The notes: a model not told the origin generated them from the letters alone. A stretch of DNA of 8,019 nucleotides from an uncultured Pseudoflavonifractor sp. (GCA_947565875.1 CANOHR010000043.1:1-8019); one strand, 5' to 3'; counted from the stretch's first letter, positions 1 through 6,094 are shown. Numbers and translations: made by a program.

Positions 1-225
1 GTGGAAGAAATCGTAGACTTCTATTGTACCACCAATATCCTGCATCCGTTCCGGGAGGGGAATGGCCGAACCCAACGCGCCTTTCTCACGCAGTTGATCC
101 GCAACGCCGGATATGACATCAATTTTTCTGATATGGACACCGACCTGCTGATGATCGCCACCATCCAGTCGGCGCAGGGGATAACTGATCTTCTTCGGGC
201 CATATTCAGGGAGAGTATCTTTTGA
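1..225 (+). CDS. Fic-domain protein, C-terminal part (5' end outside window)
   Basis: This is the C-terminal 74 codons of a Fic (filamentation induced by cAMP) family protein. These enzymes usually transfer AMP from ATP to a hydroxyl side chain of a target protein, and several are toxins held in check by an inhibitory helix. The complete signature H-P-F-R-E-G-N-G-R-T-Q-R lies at codons 15-26, with the catalytic His at 15, the acidic metal ligand Glu at 19 and the phosphate-binding GNGR at 20-23, so the enzyme is probably active. The frame is open at the window edge. The GTG at position 1 is unlikely to be the true start, because Fic domains need roughly 100 or more residues before this motif. 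The tail after the motif is short and has no obvious class III (S/T)xxxE(G/N) inhibitory helix, so any such helix would lie upstream or in a separate antitoxin. It is the last gene before the tRNA-Thr attachment site, so it is probably cargo of the integrated element. Confidence 0.85.
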   Translation: MEEIVDFYCTTNILHPFREGNGRTQRAFLTQLIRNAGYDINFSDMDTDLLMIATIQSAQGITDLLRAIFRESIF

Positions 226-365
226 CCGCCTGACCCACACCGTGACCCACACGGGGAAACGGGCGGGTGGAACACATGGAGACAAGAGGCCCGGAGACCC
301 CATCCTTTTTGGGCAAAAAGGGGCGGAAACGCTTATATACCAGCGGGTAGAACCGCCGCAACAGG
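226..365. other. Non-coding element end with tandem repeat and small hairpins
   Basis: No credible gene lies between the Fic stop codon and the tRNA fragment. The stretch has three visible structures. A tandem direct repeat TGACCCACAC occurs at 231-240 and 243-252. A 7-bp hairpin (CCTTTTT, loop GGGC, AAAAAGG) lies at 304-321. A 4-bp hairpin (GCGG/CCGC) lies at 343-356. Direct repeats close to an attachment core are often arm-type binding sites of tyrosine recombinases. That role is inferred here from position only. The 304-321 hairpin could end Fic transcription, but it has no trailing T-run on this strand. Confidence 0.4.
231..252 (+). repeat. Tandem direct repeat TGACCCACAC, 12-base period
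   Basis: Two identical copies of TGACCCACAC, at 231-240 and 243-252, are separated by CG. They start six bases after the Fic stop codon and end 113 bases before the tRNA anticodon loop. Two exact 10-base copies in tandem are unlikely by chance. The placement suits recombinase or excisionase arm sites, but no family-specific motif confirms this. Confidence 0.5.
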
Positions 366-410
366 TTGGTAAGGATGAGGTCCCCAGTTCAAATCTGGGT
401 AGCAGCTCCA
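366..410 (+). tRNA. 3' half of tRNA-Thr(GGT); attachment-site core remnant
   Basis: The sequence reads as a perfect tRNA 3' half. The anticodon loop TTGGTAA is at 366-372 with anticodon GGT at 368-370. The 3' strand of the anticodon stem, GGATG, is at 373-377 and the variable loop AGGTC at 378-382. The T stem CCCAG/CTGGG is at 383-387 and 395-399, closing the loop TTCAAAT. The acceptor 3' strand TAGCAGC is at 400-406, the discriminator T at 407 and the encoded CCA at 408-410. The 5' half is absent: neither the expected CATCC (anticodon stem) nor GCTGCTA (acceptor) occurs upstream at the right distances. A break exactly at the anticodon loop is typical of tyrosine-recombinase crossover sites in tRNA genes. 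The fragment cannot make a functional tRNA. A whole copy should lie beyond the left edge. Confidence 0.85.
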
Positions 411-411
411 G

Positions 412-446
412 AACCGCCTGATTCCAAATGGAATCAGGCGGTTTTT
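412..446 (+). terminator. Rho-independent terminator of the original tRNA-Thr gene
   Basis: A 14-bp perfect stem (AACCGCCTGATTCC at 412-425 pairing with 430-443) closes a four-base AAAT loop and runs into a T-tract at 442-446. It begins two bases after the tRNA CCA end, where the native terminator of a tRNA gene would be. It would also stop read-through from the element into trmO. Confidence 0.9.
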
Positions 447-485
447 CTGTGGAAAAAAGAAGGGGAGAGGAAATCAGGCGGCGGC

Positions 486-514
486 TTGTGTTTGGGGGTG
501 GGGTATGGTATGAT
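486..514 (+). promoter_or_regulatory. Predicted extended -10 promoter for trmO
   Basis: A -10 box TATGAT at 509-514 is preceded by TG at 506-507 (TGG-TATGAT, an extended -10). It lies 17 bases after a weak -35 box TTGTGT at 486-491. Transcription would start near 521, giving a leader of under 20 bases just before the ribosome binding site. The preceding gap (447-485) shows nothing else of note apart from an isolated AATCAGGCGG at 473-482 that repeats part of the terminator arm. Confidence 0.5.
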
Positions 515-537
515 TTTGGAAGCAAGGGGGGCAAACC

Positions 538-1230
538 ATGGATGAGAGTGCAAGGCTAAAGATCGTGGCCCGGATGGAAAGCGAATTTCCCTCCAAGTTT
601 GGGATACCACGGCAGAGCGGACTGGTGGAGGAACTGCGCTCTACCCTGGTTTTTGAGCCGGAGTACCGGAACCCTGACGCCCTTCGGGGACTGGAGGGTT
701 TTTCCCATCTGTGGCTCATATGGGGCTTTCATAAGGCCCGACAGGAGGACTGGTCCCCCACAGTCAGGCCCCCACGGCTCGGGGGGAATGCGCGTATGGG
801 GGTCTTTGCCACCCGTTCCCCTTTTCGGCCCAATTCTCTGGGGCTTTCCTGCGTCAGGCTGGAGGAGATCGAACTTCAAACGCCCCGGGGGCCGGTACTC
901 CATGTGCGGGGGGCGGATCTGATGGACGGCACACCCATCTATGACATTAAGCCTTATGTCCCCTATGCCGACAGTCATCCCGAGGCCAGGGAGGGCTTTG
1001 CACTGGCGCCGGAGAAAGGACTGAGGGTGGAAATATCCCCCGAAATAGAGGAAAGGATCCCGGCGGAAAAACGGAAGGCGCTCCGGGAGGTCCTGGCCTG
1101 GGACCCCAGGCCCCATTACCAGGAGGATCCCCGGCGGGTCTATGGCATGGCCTTCGCCGGGATGGAGGTCAGGTTTACCGTGACGGGGGAGACCCTTACC
1201 GTGGTGGACGTGATGGAAAAAACTTCATAG
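538..1230 (+). CDS. trmO: tRNA (N6-threonylcarbamoyladenosine(37)-N6)-methyltransferase TrmO
   Basis: TrmO (also called TsaA or YaeB) uses S-adenosylmethionine to methylate the t6A base at position 37 of certain tRNAs, giving m6t6A and improving decoding of ACY threonine codons. The 230-residue protein is full length. Family motifs appear in order: FGIPRQSGL at 21-29, GFSHLWL at 54-60, the long RPPRLGGN...RMGVFATRSPFRPN block at 77-99, DLMDGTPIYDIKPYVPYADS at 127-146 and LAWDPRPHYQ at 186-195. Together these make the beta-barrel SAM-binding domain and its C-terminal extension. The ATG at 538 follows a strong AAGGGGGG site (524-531) with a 6-base spacer. The best-known substrate of the E. coli enzyme is tRNA-Thr(GGU), and this gene lies about 130 bases downstream of a tRNA-Thr(GGT) 3' half. 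It probably has its own promoter. No convincing terminator separates it from azlC, so read-through is possible. Confidence 0.93.
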   Translation: MDESARLKIVARMESEFPSKFGIPRQSGLVEELRSTLVFEPEYRNPDALRGLEGFSHLWLIWGFHKARQEDWSPTVRPPRLGGNARMGVFATRSPFRPNSLGLSCVRLEEIELQTPRGPVLHVRGADLMDGTPIYDIKPYVPYADSHPEAREGFALAPEKGLRVEISPEIEERIPAEKRKALREVLAWDPRPHYQEDPRRVYGMAFAGMEVRFTVTGETLTVVDVMEKTS

Positions 1231-1294
1231 AGACCGCCGTCTCTGGAGGTTCGCCTTTTAATAGAAAACCTGACCGGAAAGGGGCATGAAACCC

Positions 1295-2029
1295 ATGACC
1301 ATAGAAAAAAGAAGGGTATTGGGAGAGGGAATGCGGGACGGAGTCCCCATTGCCATGGGATATTTTGCTGTGGCCTTTTCCCTGGGGATCGCGGGAAGGA
1401 ACGCGGGGCTTACCCCTCTTCAGGGATTTGCCATCAGTATTCTGAACCATGCCTCTGCCGGAGAGTACGCGGGGATTACCGCCATCGCCAATTTGGCCCC
1501 TTACTGGGAACTGGCGCTGACCATTTTGATTACCAATGCCCGGTATCTTCTGATGAGCTGCGCCTTGAGCCAGAAGTTTGCTCCTGAGACCTCCCTGTGG
1601 CACCGGATCGGGGTGGGCTTTGGCATTACCGACGAGATCTTCGGCGTTACCATGGCCCGACCGGGGGCGGCGGAGCCAACCTATACGTACGGGGCCATGC
1701 TGGTTTCCATCCCCAGTTGGGCTACGGGTACGGCTCTGGGGATCATCGCGGGGAATATTCTGCCCTTGCGGGCGGTAAGCGCCCTCAGCGTGGCCTTATA
1801 CGGGATGTTTCTTGCTATCATCATTCCTCCGGCCAGAAGGGACAAGGTGGTGGGGGCATTGGTGATCCTCAGCTTTTTTTGCAGCTTTATTCTGGGAAAG
1901 GCGGCGGAGGTCTTTGGGCTGGAATGGCTTACCGGAGGCACCCGGGTCATTGTCCTGACGCTGCTGCTGGCGGGCGGCGCGGCAGCCCTTTTTCCTGTTC
2001 GGGAGGAAGAGGAGGAAAAGCAGGCATGA
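1295..2029 (+). CDS. azlC: AzlC family branched-chain amino acid exporter, large subunit
   Basis: This is the large membrane subunit of an AzlCD (BrnFE/YgaZH-type) exporter, which moves branched-chain amino acids and their analogues out across the cytoplasmic membrane. The N-terminal half carries family features: a DGVPIAMGYFAVAFSLGI first helix, the ILNHASAGEYAG segment, and LALTILITNARYLLMS, where the N-A-R-Y block is highly conserved. About six or seven hydrophobic segments follow, ending in an acidic and basic cytoplasmic tail. I chose the ATG at 1295 (244 residues). The purine-rich GGAAAGGGG at 1276-1284 is ten bases upstream of it, but only one base from the alternative in-frame ATG at 1286 (247 residues). 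The stop codon overlaps the azlD start in an ATGA. The specific substrate cannot be read from sequence, and some relatives export other amino acids. Confidence 0.9.
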   Translation: MTIEKRRVLGEGMRDGVPIAMGYFAVAFSLGIAGRNAGLTPLQGFAISILNHASAGEYAGITAIANLAPYWELALTILITNARYLLMSCALSQKFAPETSLWHRIGVGFGITDEIFGVTMARPGAAEPTYTYGAMLVSIPSWATGTALGIIAGNILPLRAVSALSVALYGMFLAIIIPPARRDKVVGALVILSFFCSFILGKAAEVFGLEWLTGGTRVIVLTLLLAGGAAALFPVREEEEEKQA

Positions 2030-2334
2030 GAGGAAATGTCTACGTCTATATTTTAGTGATGTCAGCGGTGAGCTTTGCCGTCCGGGTGCTGCCCCTGACT
2101 CTGATCCGGGGCCAGATCAAAAGCCGGTTTATCCGCTCCTTTCTCTACTATGTGCCCTATGTTACCCTGGCGGTGATGACCTTCCCCGCCATTGTGGAGG
2201 CCACCCAGACCCCCTTGGCGGGAGCGCTGGCTTTGGGGGTGGGGATCCTTTTGGCTTTTTGGGGGGCGGGGCTGTTTCCCGTGGCGGTGGCCTGCTGTCT
2301 GGTGGTGCTTTTGTCGGAATTGCTTCTTATTTGA
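2026..2334 (+). CDS. azlD: AzlD family branched-chain amino acid exporter, small subunit
   Basis: This is a 102-residue, strongly hydrophobic protein, the usual size of the AzlD partner subunit. The AzlD-like pattern is clear: a first helix ending in AVRVLPLTLIRG, then FLYYVPYVTLAVMTFPAIVEAT, then a long hydrophobic C-terminal region that should form two helices. The start ATG at 2026 overlaps the azlC stop by four bases (ATGA). Translation is therefore probably coupled, which would keep the two subunits in balance. The purine run in the 3' end of azlC (GGAAGAGGAGG, about 2003-2013) is the likely ribosome binding site. I see no strong terminator after it. The gap up to the next gene is taken by the promoter of the hydrogenase operon. 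Confidence 0.9.
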   Translation: MRGNVYVYILVMSAVSFAVRVLPLTLIRGQIKSRFIRSFLYYVPYVTLAVMTFPAIVEATQTPLAGALALGVGILLAFWGAGLFPVAVACCLVVLLSELLLI

Positions 2335-2353
2335 GAAAAGGCCATGTTTTCCT

Positions 2354-2382
2354 TTGAAAAAGGATGAAAGGCATGGTACAAT
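2354..2382 (+). promoter_or_regulatory. Predicted sigma-A-type promoter of the hydrogenase operon
   Basis: A TTGAAA -35 box at 2354-2359 and a TACAAT -10 box at 2377-2382 are separated by exactly 17 bases. Each matches five of six consensus bases. Transcription should start near 2389. Just downstream of the -10 the heptamer TATTAAG occurs twice (2385-2391 and 2395-2401), one helical turn apart. GTCT...AGAC at 2393-2402 forms a short inverted repeat whose left arm would be GTCT at 2392-2395. Either could be an operator, but neither matches a site I recognise. Confidence 0.7.
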
Positions 2383-2418
2383 TGTATTAAGGTCTATTAA
2401 GACAAGGAGGGAATGGCT

Positions 2419-4245
2419 ATGAACCGGATCGAGATCATACGACCCAGCGGTGCGGAACAAAAGGTCAGCAGTATGTACGCGGACCTGGCCCGGAGAGGGG
2501 CGGTGGCTCCGGCGGGCAACTGCCCGGTGGAGCAGAGCGCGGCCTTTCTGACGCTGTGCGCGTCCCAAAGCTGCGGCAAATGTGTCCCCTGCCGGGTGGG
2601 GCTCAACCAGATGTCCCTGATCCTGGGCCGCATTCTGGAGGGCGACGGGGAGATGGAGGACCTGGAGACGCTGGAAACGCTGGCCCGGACCATTCGGGAC
2701 AGCGCCGACTGCCCCATCGGCTATGAGGCGGCGGGCAGCATGTTGGACAGCCTTCAGTCCTTCCATGAGGATTTTCTGGCCCACATTCAGTCCAACCACT
2801 GTACAGCCACCTTTGTGCCGGTGCCCTGCAAGCTGGGATGTCCTGCCCATGTGGATATCCCGGAGTATATTGCGCTGGTGAAGGAAAAGCGGTATGCCGA
2901 CGCGGTCCAGGTCATCCGGTATGACAACCCCTTCCCCGCGGCCTGCGCCCTGGTGTGCGAGCATCCCTGCGAGAACGCCTGCCGGAGGAATATGGTGGAC
3001 GACGCCATCAATATTCGGGGGATCAAGCGGATGGCTATCGACAACGCCGGGACGGTGCCCACCCCCGAACCCTTGCCCTCCACAGGAAAGAAGGTGGCGG
3101 TGGTGGGAGGCGGCCCCTCCGGGCTGACGGCTGCCTACTTTTTGCAGCTTATGGGCCATCAGGTCACCGTGTTTGAACAGCGCAAGAAGCTGGGGGGCAT
3201 GATGAGATACGGCATTCCCCGTTACCGCCTGCCCGAGAGCTATCTCAGCGCGGATATCGACGCCATACTGGGTACCGGCGTGGAGGCGAAGCTGGAGACC
3301 CCCATTACCGGAGAGCTGTATGAGCGGCTTCGGAAGGAGTACGACGCGGTCTATATCGCCATCGGAGCCCATGCCGCCAACAGCCTGGGCGTGCCGGGAG
3401 AGGACGCGGGGAACGTCCTGTCCGCCGTAGAGCTTTTGCGGGCCATGGGCGATGAGAAGAAGCTGGACCTCAGCGGCAAGCGGGTGGTGGTAGTCGGCGG
3501 CGGCAACGTGGCTATGGACTGCACCCGGACCGCCATGCGGCTGGGGGCGAAGGAGGTCAAGTGTGTATACCGCCGCCGGCAGAAGGACATGACCGCCCTT
3601 CCCGAGGAGGTGGAGGGGGCCATTGCCGAAAGCTGTGAGATGGTGACCATGATGGCTCCTGTCCGGGTGGAGAAGGACGACAAGGGGAACGTGGCGGCCC
3701 TGATCGTCCAGCCTCAGATCCCCGGCGCCTATGACCGGGGAAGGCCCCGTCCGGTGAAGGCGGACCGGGAGGAGGTACGCCTGGAATGCGACGTGATCGT
3801 GGCCGCCATCGGCCAGGTGGTGGACAGCGCCACCTTTGCCGAGCGGGGACTGCCCGTAAACCGGAATAACCTGAAGAGCGACGCGGGCTGTGCCGTTTTC
3901 GGCAGCGAGGCCGTTTTCGCCGGAGGCGACGCGGTCAGCGGCCCCTCCACCGTCATCCGGGCGGTGGAGGCGGGTAAGACAGCCGCCGCCAACATTGACT
4001 CTTACTTAGGCTTCCACCATGTGCTGGAACGGCCCGTGGCCATTCCGGACGCCCCCCGGACTGCGGTAGGGCCCTGCGGACGGATCGATATGTCCGAGCG
4101 GTCCGCCGTGGAGAGAAAGGGCGATTTTGCCCTGATGGAGGTCTGTATGACCGAGCAGGAGGCTTACCAGGAGTGTTCCCGGTGCCTGCGCTGCGATCAC
4201 CATGGAATGGGCGCGTTTCTTGGAGGGAGGGATAAGAAATGGTAA
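2419..4245 (+). CDS. NuoF-FeS/GltD-like NAD(P)H oxidoreductase, hydrogenase partner
   Basis: This 608-residue fused redox protein probably passes electrons between NAD(P)H and the hydrogenase encoded next. Domains in order: a NuoF C-terminal-type [4Fe-4S] domain (SCGKCVPCRVG, cysteines 52, 55, 58 and 98), without NuoF's FMN-binding domain or a NuoE subunit; a GltD/dihydropyrimidine-dehydrogenase-type Fe-S domain (cysteines 137, 141, 176, 180, 184, 188); an FAD Rossmann fold (GGGPSG at 230-235, then LGGMMRYGIPRYRLP); and an NAD(P) Rossmann fold (GGGNVA at 360-365). In the last, the following VYRRRQ basic run resembles the NADPH-binding loop of GltD/NfnB. The C-terminus ends with a CSRCLRC triplet (586-592). 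The second ATG (2419) is preferred: the AAGGAGGG site at 2404-2411 is one base from the first ATG (2413) but well spaced from this one. The stop overlaps the hydrogenase start by seven bases, which suggests a stoichiometric complex. NADPH preference is inferred. Confidence 0.85.
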   Translation: MNRIEIIRPSGAEQKVSSMYADLARRGAVAPAGNCPVEQSAAFLTLCASQSCGKCVPCRVGLNQMSLILGRILEGDGEMEDLETLETLARTIRDSADCPIGYEAAGSMLDSLQSFHEDFLAHIQSNHCTATFVPVPCKLGCPAHVDIPEYIALVKEKRYADAVQVIRYDNPFPAACALVCEHPCENACRRNMVDDAINIRGIKRMAIDNAGTVPTPEPLPSTGKKVAVVGGGPSGLTAAYFLQLMGHQVTVFEQRKKLGGMMRYGIPRYRLPESYLSADIDAILGTGVEAKLETPITGELYERLRKEYDAVYIAIGAHAANSLGVPGEDAGNVLSAVELLRAMGDEKKLDLSGKRVVVVGGGNVAMDCTRTAMRLGAKEVKCVYRRRQKDMTALPEEVEGAIAESCEMVTMMAPVRVEKDDKGNVAALIVQPQIPGAYDRGRPRPVKADREEVRLECDVIVAAIGQVVDSATFAERGLPVNRNNLKSDAGCAVFGSEAVFAGGDAVSGPSTVIRAVEAGKTAAANIDSYLGFHHVLERPVAIPDAPRTAVGPCGRIDMSERSAVERKGDFALMEVCMTEQEAYQECSRCLRCDHHGMGAFLGGRDKKW

Positions 4246-5945
4246 AGCTGACCATTGACGGACGGAGCGTAACGGTGGAGGCCGGCACCACCATTTTGGA
4301 GGCCGCCAGAAAGGCCGGCATCGATATTCCCACCCTGTGCTACTTAAAGGAACTCAACGAGGTGGGCGCCTGTCGGGTGTGCGTGGTGGAGATCGAAGGA
4401 CAGGAACGGCTCAGCGCCGCCTGCGCCACCGCGGCGGAGGAGGGTATGGTGATCCACACCGCCACTCCCCGGGTGCTGGCGGCCCGCCGGACCAACGTGC
4501 AGCTGATCCTCAGCCAGCATAAGGTGGAGTGTACCACCTGCGTCCGGAACGGAAGCTGCAAGCTTCAGCGGGTGGCCCTGGATCTGAACCTTCAGGAGGA
4601 GCCCTTTGAGAAAAAGCCCTTCTCCAGCCGCTGGGACAAGACCTTCCCCCTTATCCGGGACGGGGCCAAATGTATCCAGTGCCTCCGGTGCGTCAACGTG
4701 TGCGACAAGGTCCAGTCCATGGGGGTCTGGTCTTTGACAGGCACGGGCAAACACGCCCGGGTGGAGGTCACGGGGGGAAAGAGTATCCGGGAGGTCAACT
4801 GTGCCCTCTGCGGCCAGTGCATTACCCACTGTCCCGTAGGGGCCCTTACCGCCAGGGATGACACCCAGAAGGTGCGCCTGGCCATCGCCGACCCGGACAA
4901 GATCGTGGTGGTCCAGGTGGCTCCCGCAGTCCGGGCCGCCTGGGGAGACGCGGTGGGTCTAAGCGCCGAAGAGGCAACCGAGAAGCGGATGGTGGCCGCC
5001 ATCCGGTCCCTGGGTGTGGACTATGTATTCGATACGGATTTCTCCGCCGACCTCACCATTATGGAGGAGGGCAGCGAGTTGATCGAACACATCAAGGAGG
5101 GAAAGAAGGGCCCCATGTTTACCTCCTGCTGTCCCGGCTGGGTCCGGTTTATGAAGATGGAGTATCCCGATATGGTGGAAAAGCTTTCCACCGCCAAGAG
5201 CCCCCAGCAGATGTTCGGCGCGGTGGCCAAGAGCTATTACGCCAAGCTGCTGGGGGTGGAGCCGGAGAAGATCTTCTGCGTATCCATCATGCCCTGTACC
5301 GCCAAGAAGTACGAGTGCGACGTGGCGGCGGTGAACGACGCGGCCCAAAAGGATGTGGACGTGGCCCTCACCACCCGGGAACTGGGAAGACTTTTGCGGC
5401 ATGTGGATGTGTCCGCCCTTCCCGAGGAGGAGTTTGACCAGCCCCTGGGTACCGCCACGGGAGCGGGAGTCATCTTCGGCGCCACCGGCGGCGTGATGGA
5501 GGCGGCCCTCAGAAGCGCCTACTACCTACTGACCGGCAGCAACCCCGACGTGGAGGCGTTTTCCCAGGTCCGGGGTCTGGACGGATGGAAGGAGGCTTCC
5601 TTCCGCATTGGAGAACTGGAGTTGAAGGTGGCGGTAGCCAGCGGCCTTGGCAACGCCCGGAAGCTGGTGGAGGCTCTGAAGCGGGGAGAGGTCTCCTACG
5701 ACTTCGTAGAGATCATGGCCTGTCCCGGCGGCTGCGCCGGGGGCGGCGGACAGCCCATCTGCGAGGATCAGGAGTTGGCGGGCGAGCGGGGAGAGCGGCT
5801 TTACGCTCTGGACCGGGCCTACGACCTCCGCTTCTCCCACGAGAACCCGGCGGTGCTGGAGCTCTACAAGAGCTACATGGAGGCCCCCCTGTCCCACAAG
5901 GCCCACGAACTGCTCCACACCGACCAGGAGGAGTGGGAACTGTAA
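4239..5945 (+). CDS. [FeFe] hydrogenase, group A, M3 architecture
   Basis: This cytoplasmic [FeFe] hydrogenase interconverts protons and H2. At 568 residues it matches the length of clostridial HydA/CpI. In order it has a plant-type [2Fe-2S] domain (cysteines 34, 45, 48, 62), a His-Cys3 [4Fe-4S] site (His94, Cys98, 101, 107), two ferredoxin-type [4Fe-4S] clusters (cysteines 145/148/151/155 and 188/191/194/198) and the H-cluster domain. All three H-cluster signatures are intact: TSCCPGW at 295-301, with the proton-relay Cys297 and ligand Cys298; MPCTAKKYE at 351-359; and EIMACPGGCAGGGGQP at 491-506, with ligands Cys495 and Cys499. A C-terminal small-subunit-like segment ends in HKAHELLHT. GGAGGGAGG at 4222-4230 precedes the start, which lies inside the end of the upstream gene. 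HydEFG maturases are required for activity but are not in this window. Confidence 0.96.
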   Translation: MVKLTIDGRSVTVEAGTTILEAARKAGIDIPTLCYLKELNEVGACRVCVVEIEGQERLSAACATAAEEGMVIHTATPRVLAARRTNVQLILSQHKVECTTCVRNGSCKLQRVALDLNLQEEPFEKKPFSSRWDKTFPLIRDGAKCIQCLRCVNVCDKVQSMGVWSLTGTGKHARVEVTGGKSIREVNCALCGQCITHCPVGALTARDDTQKVRLAIADPDKIVVVQVAPAVRAAWGDAVGLSAEEATEKRMVAAIRSLGVDYVFDTDFSADLTIMEEGSELIEHIKEGKKGPMFTSCCPGWVRFMKMEYPDMVEKLSTAKSPQQMFGAVAKSYYAKLLGVEPEKIFCVSIMPCTAKKYECDVAAVNDAAQKDVDVALTTRELGRLLRHVDVSALPEEEFDQPLGTATGAGVIFGATGGVMEAALRSAYYLLTGSNPDVEAFSQVRGLDGWKEASFRIGELELKVAVASGLGNARKLVEALKRGEVSYDFVEIMACPGGCAGGGGQPICEDQELAGERGERLYALDRAYDLRFSHENPAVLELYKSYMEAPLSHKAHELLHTDQEEWEL

Positions 5946-5960
5946 TTTAAGATAAGATCC

Positions 5961-5996
5961 AAAGGCGGACCGCGGGAAAAGCGGTCCGCCTTTGTT
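5961..5996 (+). terminator. Rho-independent terminator of the hydrogenase operon
   Basis: A perfect 13-bp GC-rich stem (AAAGGCGGACCGC at 5961-5973 pairing with 5981-5993) with a seven-base loop is followed by TTTGTTAT. It lies 15 bases after the hydrogenase stop codon and closes the two-gene operon. Confidence 0.9.
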
Positions 5997-6017
5997 ATAC
6001 TGCTGGAAGAGCAAGGG

Positions 6018-6045
6018 CCGGGCGACCATAAAGGTCGCCCCTACG
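6018..6045. repeat. REP-like palindrome, copy 1
   Basis: The 8-bp inverted repeat GGGCGACC/GGTCGCCC (6020-6027 and 6033-6040) with an ATAAA loop is flanked by CC on the left and CTACG on the right. Copy 2 shares the frame CCGGGCGA...TCGCCCCTACG in the same orientation. The stems differ, but each remains self-complementary, which suggests selection for the folded form. I recall similar GTAGGGGCGA palindromes from intergenic DNA of related Clostridia, but cannot check that here. Confidence 0.7.
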
Positions 6046-6094
6046 AAAGCAGAGCATTTTGTCGGACCAATATGAAACCCATCAGGCGATTCTG

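Larger units (their letters stand above)
1..410. mobile_element. Right-hand end of an element integrated in tRNA-Thr(GGT)
   Basis: The stretch from the window edge to the end of a tRNA-Thr 3' half reads as the terminal part of an integrated element. Seen directly: a Fic-family gene end, then about 140 bases of non-coding DNA with a tandem 10-base repeat, then tRNA-Thr sequence from the anticodon loop to CCA with no matching 5' half upstream. Many tyrosine recombinases integrate into tRNA 3' halves. They rebuild a whole tRNA at one end and leave a displaced 3' fragment at the other. By this model the intact tRNA-Thr and probably the integrase lie to the left of the window, and the chromosome resumes at about 411. 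No integrase is visible here, so the kind of element (ICE, prophage, island) cannot be told. Confidence 0.6.

Noticed and set aside
276..350. A 24-codon ATG-started open frame in the element end
   Set aside because: It has no ribosome binding site at proper spacing and no recognisable sequence, and it overlaps the 304-321 hairpin. It is best left as non-coding.
349..418. Nine-base direct repeat AGAACCGCC at 349-357 and 410-418, flanking the tRNA fragment
   Set aside because: It is short and GC-rich, and its second copy is part of the terminator stem. The attachment core is better explained by the 45-base tRNA identity, so this repeat is probably chance.
556..1116. Long minus-strand open frames opposite trmO, and similar ones opposite azlCD and the hydrogenase operon
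   Set aside because: They are antisense shadows of GC-rich genes. Their translations lack family features, and the + strand genes are unambiguous.
1229..1244. Hairpin AGAGAC/GTCTCT overlapping the trmO stop codon as a possible terminator
   Set aside because: It has only six pairs and no T-run follows, so it is not a convincing rho-independent terminator.
1597..2334. A 245-codon open frame that starts inside azlC and ends with azlD
   Set aside because: Its first part is an out-of-frame reading of azlC. Only the portion from the ATG at 2026 is a real gene (azlD).
2377..2402. A Rex or FNR-like redox operator in front of the hydrogenase operon
   Set aside because: No TTGTTAA-N4-TTAACAA or TTGAT-N4-ATCAA type site is present. 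Only the unassigned TATTAAG repeat can be seen.
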